Positions 1-7,070 of a stretch of 22,543 nucleotides of DNA are shown piece by piece. Both the position numbers and the translations under genes were made by a program. Source of the DNA: a virus; the IMG/VR virus record IMGVR_UViG_3300020445_000085, positions 1-22,543 of that record; one strand, written 5' to 3'. Position 1 is the stretch's first letter, and each line of letters begins with the position of its first letter. Below the pieces are notes generated by a model. It was not told the DNA's origin. It ran no database searches and saw nothing but the letters and a program-made list of their open reading frames with translations.

Positions 1-320
1 ATGGTGAAAAAACAGGATCAACTTGGCTGACTAGTTATTCTACAATTCGTTTTAATAAATATGAAGTTGGAACTATGATGAGAAAGCATTACGATCATAT
101 ACATGATATATTTGATGGTAAAAGAAAAGGTGTTCCTTTAGTATCTATTGTAGGAAACTTAAATGAAGATTACGAAGGATCAGAATTTCATTGTAGAAAT
201 AAAGAGATTAAGTTAAAAACAGGAGATATATTAATGTTTCCTTCTAATTTTATGTATCCTCACGAAGTCACGGAATGCACAAAAGGCACTAGATATTCAT
301 TTGTTAGTTGGGCGTTTTAA
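1..320 (+). CDS. 2OG-Fe(II) oxygenase, C-terminal part (5' end outside window)
   Basis: The open frame enters the window from the left (first full codon at 3) and ends with TAA at 318-320, giving about 105 residues of C-terminal domain. It carries the double-stranded beta-helix signature of Fe(II)/2-oxoglutarate dioxygenases. An HYD (HxD) iron-binding motif lies near visible residues 29-31, followed by an 'NEDYEGSEF' strand, a 'GDILMFPSN' strand, the distal histidine in 'YPHEV' and the 2OG-binding arginine in 'GTRYSFVSW'. All expected ligands are present, so the enzyme should be active. Marine T4-like phages often carry such prolyl-hydroxylase-like proteins; substrates are generally unknown. 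Internal ATGs at 75 and 78 would remove N-terminal residues of the fold, so they are unlikely to be real starts. It precedes a late promoter and structural genes. Confidence 0.85.
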   Translation, partial: GEKTGSTWLTSYSTIRFNKYEVGTMMRKHYDHIHDIFDGKRKGVPLVSIVGNLNEDYEGSEFHCRNKEIKLKTGDILMFPSNFMYPHEVTECTKGTRYSFVSWAF

Positions 321-326
321 ATATAT

Positions 327-334
327 TATAAATA
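327..334 (+). promoter_or_regulatory. T4-type late promoter box TATAAATA
   Basis: A perfect TATAAATA lies in the 47-nt gap after the oxygenase gene. T4-like late promoters need only this -10 box, which is recognised by the gp55 sigma. A start about 6 nt downstream (near 340) would leave a leader of roughly 28 nt containing TAGGAAT before the ATG at 368. Confidence 0.7.
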
Positions 335-367
335 TAAGAAAAGATTTAATATATAGGAATTTGACTA

Positions 368-703
368 ATGGCAACAATACAAAATATCACTATTGACCAA
401 GATTGCGATTATACAGAAACTTTAACAGTAAAAGATTCTACTGGAACTGTTGTAGATTTATCTAACGAAACAATAACTGCTAGTTTGAGAAAGACGCATT
501 TGTCTGCTACAGCATATGATTTTACAACTGCTAAAGTTAGTGCAACTGATGGAACTTGTTCTATCACAATGACGGATGCTGTAACAACAACTCTTACTGA
601 AGGTCGGTATGTGTGGGATTTAACAACAACTGATTCATCTGGTTTAATTACTAGAAGAATTGAAGGAAGAGCAACAGTTACTCCAAGCGTAACTAGATCG
701 TAA
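368..703 (+). CDS. Small beta-rich (Ig-like) putative virion accessory protein
   Basis: A 111-residue protein with no membrane segment or signal peptide. It is rich in Thr, Ser and Val in alternating strand-like patterns ('ETLTVKDSTGTVVDL', 'CSITMTDAVTTTL', 'YVWDLTTTDSSG'). It ends 'RRIEGRATVTPSVTRS', a closing pattern seen in small beta-sandwich proteins of phage baseplates and fibre attachment regions. That resemblance is by eye only. The start follows a late promoter box and a TAGGAAT ribosome site. The stop is one base before the ATG of the next gene, a fibre-like protein, so the two are probably translationally coupled and may work together. The structural role is inferred from position and composition; no catalytic motif is visible. 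Confidence 0.6.
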   Translation: MATIQNITIDQDCDYTETLTVKDSTGTVVDLSNETITASLRKTHLSATAYDFTTAKVSATDGTCSITMTDAVTTTLTEGRYVWDLTTTDSSGLITRRIEGRATVTPSVTRS

Positions 704-704
704 T

Positions 705-2171
705 ATGTCAACTAAAAGATATCTACAAAACGGTAAGTGGCCAGGACTTGAAACAAAGAAACCAAATATACCAAAAGTAAAATTGGCTCAAGTTGAAGGT
801 AACCTAGAGATTGATGTAGATATTGAAAAGAAGATAGCACAATTACAAGAAGCAAGAATAGCAGGTGAAATAGAAAAGCCAAAACAACTATCTATTGATC
901 CTGAAAAACAAATAAGTGAATGGCACCTTGAAAAAGGATTAAAAACTTTTCTTAATAATGTAGAGTTTGAAAAAGAAGATTTAGATAAAAAGATAAAAGA
1001 AGAAGACGCTAAAATTTCTGCTTTAGAAGAATTGTTTGGTGGTTTAGCTGATAAACCAAAAACAAAAAAAGAAATAGAAATAGAAAATACTGAAGTAATT
1101 TCTGAAACATCTTTTAATGAAATATCGGAAGAAGATAAAAAAGAAAGAGAACACGCTAGGTTAAAAGCATTAGCTGTTTTATTTGAAAAGAATATAGTAA
1201 AAGAGAAAAAAGAAAAAGAAGAAGATAGACTAAAAAGATTAGAAGAAGAAAGAAAAGAAAAATTATTAATTGATTCTGGTTTAGAAAAACCAAAAGTTAC
1301 ACTAGATAAAGAAACAATTAAAGAGCACAAGTTAGCAAGAAAAAATGTTGAAGAAAAATATGGACAAGCAGGTGCTTTAGCAGTTGAAGGTTTATTAAAA
1401 GCTTCTCATAAAGAAATTGAAGAAGATCCTGAAATAGTTGATAAAGTTTTAAATCATATTTCAGAAATGAAAGTTGCTAATGAGTTAGACAAAGACAAGA
1501 TGAAGTCTTTGAAATCAATTGACACATTAGAAAAACTAACTAAAGAATTTTTAAACTTTAAAAATTTAACTTCTATTCAACTTTCTACTGTTGGTGGTGG
1601 ATTAGATCCGAATAAAATATCTGCTGATCTATTACCTACAACATCAGGAACTTATGATTTAGGTTCTTCAGCAAGACCTTGGCGTAAGTTATATCTAACA
1701 AGTGGTTCATTAATTGTAGGTTCAAGTGAACTTACTGGTACAGAATTAGGACTATTAGATGGTATAACTGCAGGTACAGTTGCTGCTAGTAAAGCAGTAG
1801 TTGTTGACTCTAACAAAGATGTATCAGGATTTAGAAATGTAGTTATTGCTGGGGATTTAACAGTACAAGGTACAACTACTACTGTGGAATCTACAACGGT
1901 TAATATACAAAATGCGTTTGTGTTTGAAGGTGCAACAGATGACGCACATGAAACAACATTAACAACGATTGAACCTACTGCTGATAGAACAATTAAGTTG
2001 CCAAATGTTTCAGGAACTATACCTGTTTTAGCAGCCGAAAGTTCAACTGCTATTACAGCAACACCTACTGAATTAAATTATTGTGATGGAGTGACTGGCA
2101 ATATACAAACTGCAATAGACGCTAAAGCAACAAAAGCATTTGCAATTGCACAAGCAGTCGCATTAGGATAA
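705..2171 (+). CDS. Charged coiled-coil / tail-fibre-like structural protein
   Basis: A 488-residue protein in two contrasting parts. Residues 1 to about 295 are extremely Lys/Glu-rich (for example 'KEKKEKEEDRLKRLEEER'), have few aromatics and should form long helices or coiled coils. From about residue 296 the composition switches abruptly to Gly/Thr/Ser/Val. This part holds motifs common in phage fibres: 'TYDLGSSARPWRKLYLTSG', 'TGTELGLLDGITAGT', 'AGDLTVQGTTTTVESTTVNI', and a second related 'TPTELNYCDGVTGNI' near the C-terminus. Such repeats usually form trimeric beta-helical shafts. Its place directly before the neck genes and behind a late promoter fits a virion protein. No enzymatic domain or autocleaving chaperone is obvious. 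It could be a whisker, side fibre or neck fibre; which one cannot be told from sequence. Confidence 0.7.
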   Translation: MSTKRYLQNGKWPGLETKKPNIPKVKLAQVEGNLEIDVDIEKKIAQLQEARIAGEIEKPKQLSIDPEKQISEWHLEKGLKTFLNNVEFEKEDLDKKIKEEDAKISALEELFGGLADKPKTKKEIEIENTEVISETSFNEISEEDKKEREHARLKALAVLFEKNIVKEKKEKEEDRLKRLEEERKEKLLIDSGLEKPKVTLDKETIKEHKLARKNVEEKYGQAGALAVEGLLKASHKEIEEDPEIVDKVLNHISEMKVANELDKDKMKSLKSIDTLEKLTKEFLNFKNLTSIQLSTVGGGLDPNKISADLLPTTSGTYDLGSSARPWRKLYLTSGSLIVGSSELTGTELGLLDGITAGTVAASKAVVVDSNKDVSGFRNVVIAGDLTVQGTTTTVESTTVNIQNAFVFEGATDDAHETTLTTIEPTADRTIKLPNVSGTIPVLAAESSTAITATPTELNYCDGVTGNIQTAIDAKATKAFAIAQAVALG

Positions 2172-2172
2172 A

Positions 2173-2179
2173 CTAAATA
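2173..2179 (+). promoter_or_regulatory. Variant late promoter box CTAAATA before gene 13
   Basis: CTAAATAGT sits just after the fibre gene stop. It shares TAAATAGT with the boxes at 16441 and 20403. A start 6 nt beyond the box falls near 2185 and leaves a short leader with the AAGGAAG ribosome site before the ATG at 2198. Confidence 0.6.
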
Positions 2180-2197
2180 GTATTATAAGGAAGAATT

Positions 2198-3115
2198 ATG
2201 GCAATACCAAACACAAGGGCAACATTAAAAGATTACTGTTTAAGAGCATTAGGTAAACCTGTAATTGATGTTAATGTTGACGAGGACCAAGTTGAAGATA
2301 GAATAGACGAGGCACTTCAATATTTTGCTCAATATCATACAGATGGTGTTGAGAGAATGTATCTTAAATATAAAATAACAGCAGATGATGTTGTTAGATT
2401 GAAAAAAAATATATCTTATAATGTTGATGAAAAAGGAACAGTTGCTTTTAATATAGAATTAGAAGATGGAACAAATACTTTATTAGAAGGTAAAGGTGAT
2501 TTAATACAACAAGATGGTGCAGCTATTATTACAGAAGATTCAACACTAGTAAGAACAACTTACGAAGAAAATCAAAACTATCTAATAGTTCCAGATCATG
2601 TATTAAGTGTAGTAAATATTTTCCCATTATCTGATAGAGCAAACTTAAATATGTTTGATGTTAGATATCAATTAAGATTAAATGACTTGTATGATTTTTC
2701 ATCTACAAGTATTGTCCATTATGAAATGACAATGAAACATTTAGATTTTCTTGACCATATATTAGTGGGAGAAAAACCAATTAGATTTAACCAATTATCA
2801 AATAGATTGTACATTGACCAAGATTGGACAAATGATGTTAATGCTGATGAGTATATAATTATTGAATGTTATAGAAAATTAGATCCAACTCAACATACAA
2901 GTATCTTTGATGACATTTATTTAAAAAGATATACTACTGCTTTAATCAAAAGACAATGGGGACAAAATCTTTCAAAATTTTCAGGTACTGCTATGTTAGG
3001 TGGAGTAACACTTAACGGTCCTGAATTATTTTCAACTGCATTGGCCGAAGTTCAAAAACTAGAAGAAGAAATAAGATCAAATTACGAAGAACCTGCACAT
3101 ATGCAACAAGGATAA
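2198..3115 (+). CDS. 13: Neck protein gp13 (head completion)
   Basis: A 305-residue protein, close to T4 gp13 (about 309). The N-terminus ('IPNTRATLKDYCLRALGKP', then 'VNVDEDQVEDRIDEALQYF') is the hallmark of T4-like gp13. The middle has the conserved pattern 'YLIVPDHVLSVVNIFP' and 'YRKLDP...YLKRYTTALIKRQWG'. In T4, gp13 and gp14 form the neck that closes the filled head at the portal and receives the tail; that role is transferred here by family. AAGGAAG precedes the ATG by about 6 nt. Gene 14 starts 7 nt after the stop, as in other T4-like phages. Confidence 0.95.
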   Translation: MAIPNTRATLKDYCLRALGKPVIDVNVDEDQVEDRIDEALQYFAQYHTDGVERMYLKYKITADDVVRLKKNISYNVDEKGTVAFNIELEDGTNTLLEGKGDLIQQDGAAIITEDSTLVRTTYEENQNYLIVPDHVLSVVNIFPLSDRANLNMFDVRYQLRLNDLYDFSSTSIVHYEMTMKHLDFLDHILVGEKPIRFNQLSNRLYIDQDWTNDVNADEYIIIECYRKLDPTQHTSIFDDIYLKRYTTALIKRQWGQNLSKFSGTAMLGGVTLNGPELFSTALAEVQKLEEEIRSNYEEPAHMQQG

Positions 3116-3122
3116 AAACTAA

Positions 3123-3893
3123 ATGCCAACAAATGTTTATTTTGACACTGGCACAACTTCAGAACAACGATTATACGAAGATTTAATTATTGAACAGCTG
3201 AAGATATATGGCCAAGATGTTTATTACTTGCCAAGAAAATTGGCAAATAAAGATGATATATTTGGAGAAGATCCAGCTTCATCTTTTGATGACTCATATA
3301 TTATAGAAATGTATGTTAATAATACTGATGGATTTATGGGTGAACAGGAGATAATTAAGAAATTTGGTTTAGAATTAAGAGATGATATTAAGTTTACTGT
3401 TTCTAAATTGAGATGGGAAACTTTAATATCTAACAATAGTGATTTACAAACTACATTAAGACCTAATGAAGGTGATCTAGTTTATTTCCCTACAACAAAA
3501 GCATTCTTTGAAATACAATTTGTTGAACACGAGCAACCATTCTATCAACAAAATGCTTTACCTGTTTATCAATTATCTTGTACTAAATGGGAATACGCTT
3601 CTGAAAGAATTGATACAGGCATTACTGCTATTGATACTGTTGAAGATGATATATCAACTGATACAATGAATTTCCAATTTACTTTAGAAAATGAAGTAGG
3701 ATCATTTGTATTAGAAAGTGATATAGGTGAAACTAATTATGTTATTAATGAAAGCTTTACAATGAAAACTCAACAACCTGTGGACACAGGAAAAGCATTT
3801 GAAACAAAAGCAGGTACAACAACAACATCTACCGATGATGATATATTGGATTTCAGCGAAAGAAATCCTTTTGGAGAGGCTGACGAATATTAA
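3123..3893 (+). CDS. 14: Neck protein gp14
   Basis: A 256-residue protein, the same length as T4 gp14. It begins 'PTNVYFDTGTTSEQRLYEDL' and continues 'IEQLKIYGQDVYYLPR', 'DDIFGEDP' and 'SYIIEMYVNN', all typical of gp14 in this phage group. Later 'EGDLVYFPTTKAFFEIQFVEHEQPF' type sequence forms the conserved beta core. With gp13 it makes the head-tail connector collar. The acidic, low-complexity C-terminus ('TTTTSTDDDILDFSERNPF') probably protrudes. The TAA overlaps the ATG of the next small gene in TAATG, so translation is coupled. Confidence 0.95.
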   Translation: MPTNVYFDTGTTSEQRLYEDLIIEQLKIYGQDVYYLPRKLANKDDIFGEDPASSFDDSYIIEMYVNNTDGFMGEQEIIKKFGLELRDDIKFTVSKLRWETLISNNSDLQTTLRPNEGDLVYFPTTKAFFEIQFVEHEQPFYQQNALPVYQLSCTKWEYASERIDTGITAIDTVEDDISTDTMNFQFTLENEVGSFVLESDIGETNYVINESFTMKTQQPVDTGKAFETKAGTTTTSTDDDILDFSERNPFGEADEY

Positions 3894-4072
3894 TGGATAG
3901 AGATAGACATAGACAACTTACAGATTTTCAACAAAAGAGTTTGAAAGAACAAAAAGAAATGAACATGGTTAGAAATCTTAAAAAAGAAGTAGAAATTGGT
4001 GCTAATGGCACAAGAGATTATGTGATTAAACAAGGACCTAATAAAGGTAAAATAGCAGACAAAGGACAATAA
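3893..4072 (+). CDS. Uncharacterised 59-residue protein between genes 14 and 15
   Basis: A short basic, highly charged ORF that starts in the TAATG overlap with gene 14 and stops in another TAATG overlap with gene 15. It begins 'MDRDRHRQLTDFQQKSLKEQ' and ends 'VIKQGPNKGKIADKGQ'. The first 35 residues look helical and amphipathic; the end is Gly/Lys-rich and probably flexible. The exact double overlap, the uninterrupted frame and the tight syntenic slot argue that it is translated. No family is recognised. Position suggests a small neck or tail-assembly factor, but that is inference only. Confidence 0.7.
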   Translation: MDRDRHRQLTDFQQKSLKEQKEMNMVRNLKKEVEIGANGTRDYVIKQGPNKGKIADKGQ

Positions 4073-4890
4073 TGTTTGGAAAACACTTTTACCATAAAGT
4101 AATAAGAAATACTGTAATTGCATTCGGTACGATATTTAATAATATAAATATCAGACGATTGGATTCTAGCGGAAATCCTTTGCAATCAGTTAGAGTGCCT
4201 CTTTCATATGCACCAAAGGAAAAATTTATAGCAAGATTAGATCAGAATAGTGATTTAAAAGGATCAAATTCAAGTGTGGCGATTACTCTACCTCGTATGT
4301 CGTTTGATGTGACTGGCTATTCTTATGATCCTTCTCGTAAATTAAATAAGAATCAAAAAATTGGAGCAACTAAAAATACAAGTGGTGATACAAAAACTTT
4401 AAACACACAATATATGCCAGTACCTTATGATGTGAGTTTTGAGTTAAATGTTTTCACTGCTACTTCCGATGATGGTTTACAAATTATTGAACAAATACTT
4501 CCATATTTTCAACCTGACTATACAGTAACTATGATTATTGATAGAGATTATATGGATACAAAAAGAGATATTCCTATTATATTAGAAAGTGTTGATTATG
4601 AAGATAGTTATACAGGTTCATTAACAGAAAAAAGAAGAATTATATACACATTAAAATTTACAGCAAAAGTATATCTATATGGTCCAATTAGTTCAAATGC
4701 TGTAATTAAAACAGTATCAGCAGATACTTATACGAACACAGCAGACCAAAGTCCATCTCGTAGTCAAAGAGTTACGGTTACACCAAATCCAACATCAGCA
4801 GATAAAGATGACACTTACACATATACAACAACATTGGAATTTTTTAATGATGGTAAAAACTATGATGAAACAACTGGTAACGATACATAA
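4072..4890 (+). CDS. 15: Tail sheath stabiliser / tail terminator gp15
   Basis: A 272-residue protein, the same length as T4 gp15. The start 'MFGKHFYHKVIRNTVIAFG' followed by 'LFNNI'-like 'IFNNINIRRLDSSG' and 'VRVPLSYAPKEKFIARLDQ' matches the gp15 family. So do the internal 'LPRMSFDVTGYSYDPSRKLN' and 'QIIEQILPYFQPDYTVTM'. In T4, gp15 forms the hexameric ring that caps the sheath and tube and joins the tail to the neck. The ATG is in TAATG with the preceding small ORF. The C-terminal 60 residues are Thr/Ser/Asp-rich and poorly conserved in the family. A TATAAATA inside the gene (4143-4150) falls on ordinary codons and is not taken as a promoter. Confidence 0.95.
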   Translation: MFGKHFYHKVIRNTVIAFGTIFNNINIRRLDSSGNPLQSVRVPLSYAPKEKFIARLDQNSDLKGSNSSVAITLPRMSFDVTGYSYDPSRKLNKNQKIGATKNTSGDTKTLNTQYMPVPYDVSFELNVFTATSDDGLQIIEQILPYFQPDYTVTMIIDRDYMDTKRDIPIILESVDYEDSYTGSLTEKRRIIYTLKFTAKVYLYGPISSNAVIKTVSADTYTNTADQSPSRSQRVTVTPNPTSADKDDTYTYTTTLEFFNDGKNYDETTGNDT

Positions 4891-4907
4891 TAAAAAAGGT
4901 TTTTAAA

Positions 4908-5342
4908 ATGAGTACAATTGATGATAAATTAAATGAAGTATTAAATATAGCTGACGAAGTATTAGAAAAAAAAGAAGAAAAGAATCCTTTAGAAGTAGCA
5001 AACGAAGCACCAAAACCTGTTGCACCTGAAAATGATGAGGTTGAAACAGACTTTGATTCTGGTAGAAATGAATTATATAAACTATTAGACAAAGGTAATA
5101 CAGCAATAGATGGTATTTTAAATCTTGCTAAAGAAGGAGAACACCCTAGAGCATACGAAGTTGCAGGACAATTAATTAAAACACAAAGCGAAATAGCACA
5201 AAACTTATTAGACCTGCAAGATAAACTTAAAAAAATAAAAGATGTAAAAGGTGAAACACCTAAAAATGTAACCAATGCTTTATTCGTAGGGTCAACAACA
5301 GAATTACAAAAACTTATAAAGAAAAATAAAGATAAAAAATGA
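4908..5342 (+). CDS. 16: Small terminase subunit gp16
   Basis: A 144-residue acidic/lysine-rich helical protein; T4 gp16 is about 164. The conserved core is 'GRNELYKLLDKGNTAIDGIL' followed by 'HPRAYEVAGQLIKTQSEI' and a heptad-like 'AQNLLDLQDKLKKI', the central coiled-coil region of T4-like small terminases. It forms a ring that regulates the large subunit and the initiation of packaging. The C-terminus ('LFVGSTTELQKLIKKNKDKK') is strongly basic. The stop overlaps gene 17 in ATGA, the typical 16/17 coupling. Confidence 0.92.
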   Translation: MSTIDDKLNEVLNIADEVLEKKEEKNPLEVANEAPKPVAPENDEVETDFDSGRNELYKLLDKGNTAIDGILNLAKEGEHPRAYEVAGQLIKTQSEIAQNLLDLQDKLKKIKDVKGETPKNVTNALFVGSTTELQKLIKKNKDKK

Positions 5343-6988
5343 GTAAGTTAGATCAGTATTTAGGAAATCCTAATCTAAAGAAAGCACATACAAAATCACG
5401 ATTTACACCAAAACAAGTAGATGAAGTGATGAAGTGTTTGGAGAATCCAAAATACTTTATAGAAACATATTTAAAAATAGTCACAATTGATAAAGGTTTA
5501 ATACCTTTTCAAATGTACGACTTTCAGCGGAAGATGGTAGATACTTTTCACGACAATAGGTTTACAATTTGCAAGTTACCTAGACAAAGTGGAAAGTCAA
5601 CTATCATTGTCTCCTACCTCTTACATTATGTTTTATTCAATGATAATGTAAATGTTGCAATACTAGCCAACAAATCTTCTACGGCAAGGGATTTATTAGG
5701 GCGATTGCAACTTGCTTACGAGCACTTGCCGAAATGGATGCAACAAGGCGTTCTTAATTGGAACAAAGGTTCCCTAGAATTAGAAAACGGAAGTAGAATC
5801 GTAGCGGCGAGTACATCTTCTAGTGCTGTTCGGGGAAGTACCTTTAATATTATATTCCTAGATGAGTTCGCCTATGTACCAAATAATATAGCCGAAGAAT
5901 TTTTTAGTTCAGTTTATCCTACAATATCTTCTGGTAAATCTTCTAAAGTAATGATAGTATCTACACCTCACGGAATGAATATGTTTTACAAGATGTGGAT
6001 GGATGCTCTTAATAAGAAAAATACTTTTCAACCTATTGAAGTACATTGGAGTGAAGTTCCAGGTAGGGATGCTAAATGGAGAGAACAAACAATTAAGAAT
6101 ACAAGTGAGTCACAATTTCAAACCGAGTTTGAGTGTGAGTTTTTAGGAAGTGTTGATACACTTATTAATGCAAGTAAACTTAAAACTATGGCAGTTGTAG
6201 ACCCACAAAAGAGTCCTGGTGGTCTTGATGTTTATGAAATGCCTAAAAAAGGACATACTTATGTTATGACTGTTGATGTCGCAAGAGGTATTCAAAATGA
6301 CTATTCTGCTTTTGTAGTTATAGACGCAACAAAGGCACCTTATAGAATTGTTGCGAAGTATAGAAATCACGATATCAAACCTATTGTCTTTCCTAATATG
6401 TTAAAGAAAGTAGGTAACTATTATAATAAAGCATATTGTCTAATAGAGATAAACGATTTAGGACAACAAGTAGCAGACGCAATGCAATTTGAGCTAGAAT
6501 ATGATAATATGATGATGGTTACACAAAGAGGAAGAGCAGGTCAAGTACTAGGTGGAGGCTTTAGTGGACGGGGTAATCAGTTAGGTTTGAGAATGACAAA
6601 GGGTACAAAAAAAATTGGAACTTCAAATCTGAAAAGTCTTGTAGAATCTGATAAACTAGTAATTCAAGATTTTGATATAATTTCGGAACTTTCTACTTTC
6701 ATATCTCGTGGAAAATCTTTTGAAGCTGAGCAGGGTGCGAATGATGATTTAGTAATGTGTTTAGTTGTCTTTTCTTGGATGGCTAATCAAAGATACTTTA
6801 AAGAATTGACAAATGTTGATGTTAGAGGTCAAATGTTTACTGAACAACAAAACGCAATTGAGGCAGATATGGCACCTTTTGGGTTCATAGATGACGGATT
6901 ACACGATCCAGAAGGTCGTGATAACTCGTTTTTTGATGACGCAGGAGTATTATGGAGTCCTGTGACCTATCGTAAAGGAGAAAACTAA
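5339..6988 (+). CDS. 17: Large terminase gp17 (packaging ATPase and headful nuclease)
   Basis: A 549-residue two-domain motor; T4 gp17 is 610. N-terminal ATPase: Walker A 'PRQSGKST' at about 81-88, Walker B with catalytic Glu 'IIFLDEF' at about 171-177, and the coupling motif 'STPHG' at about 208-212. C-terminal RNase H-like nuclease: metal-binding Asp in 'TVDVARG' (about D313), Glu in 'CLIEIND' (about E370) and the Asp pair in 'GANDDLV' (about D469-D470). All catalytic residues are present. It cuts concatemeric DNA and drives it through the gp20 portal. It starts within the ATGA overlap with gene 16. The last 50 residues are acidic and variable. Confidence 0.98.
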   Translation: MSKLDQYLGNPNLKKAHTKSRFTPKQVDEVMKCLENPKYFIETYLKIVTIDKGLIPFQMYDFQRKMVDTFHDNRFTICKLPRQSGKSTIIVSYLLHYVLFNDNVNVAILANKSSTARDLLGRLQLAYEHLPKWMQQGVLNWNKGSLELENGSRIVAASTSSSAVRGSTFNIIFLDEFAYVPNNIAEEFFSSVYPTISSGKSSKVMIVSTPHGMNMFYKMWMDALNKKNTFQPIEVHWSEVPGRDAKWREQTIKNTSESQFQTEFECEFLGSVDTLINASKLKTMAVVDPQKSPGGLDVYEMPKKGHTYVMTVDVARGIQNDYSAFVVIDATKAPYRIVAKYRNHDIKPIVFPNMLKKVGNYYNKAYCLIEINDLGQQVADAMQFELEYDNMMMVTQRGRAGQVLGGGFSGRGNQLGLRMTKGTKKIGTSNLKSLVESDKLVIQDFDIISELSTFISRGKSFEAEQGANDDLVMCLVVFSWMANQRYFKELTNVDVRGQMFTEQQNAIEADMAPFGFIDDGLHDPEGRDNSFFDDAGVLWSPVTYRKGEN

Positions 6989-7001
6989 AGAATTGGAATA
7001 T

Positions 7002-7009
7002 AATAAATA
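7002..7009 (+). promoter_or_regulatory. Possible late promoter box AATAAATA before gene 18
   Basis: AATAAATA lies in the 82-nt gap between genes 17 and 18. It fits the relaxed NATAAATA form used by marine T4-like phages. The surrounding sequence is all A/T, so a chance match is quite possible. The leader down to the AAGGAG at 7056-7061 would be about 55 nt. Confidence 0.4.
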
Positions 7010-7070
7010 TCTACAAAAGGGTTATAACTAATAAATTTAATAATACTTAATATATTAAGGAGAATAAACT

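Noticed and set aside
788-1330. 180-codon minus-strand ORF, Ser/Phe-rich
   Set aside because: It is the antisense shadow of the Lys/Glu-rich coiled coil; the composition is simply its complement and no ribosome site is present.
3890-4123. 77-codon minus-strand Phe-rich ORF
   Set aside because: It is antisense to the coupled 59-residue gene and the start of gene 15; apparent hydrophobicity comes from A-rich coding DNA on the other strand.
4143-4150. Perfect TATAAATA inside gene 15
   Set aside because: It is formed by ordinary Asn-Ile codons within a conserved protein stretch, with no gene starting nearby.
4844-5275. 143-codon minus-strand ORF over gene 16
   Set aside because: It is antisense to a clear small terminase gene and has no recognisable domain.
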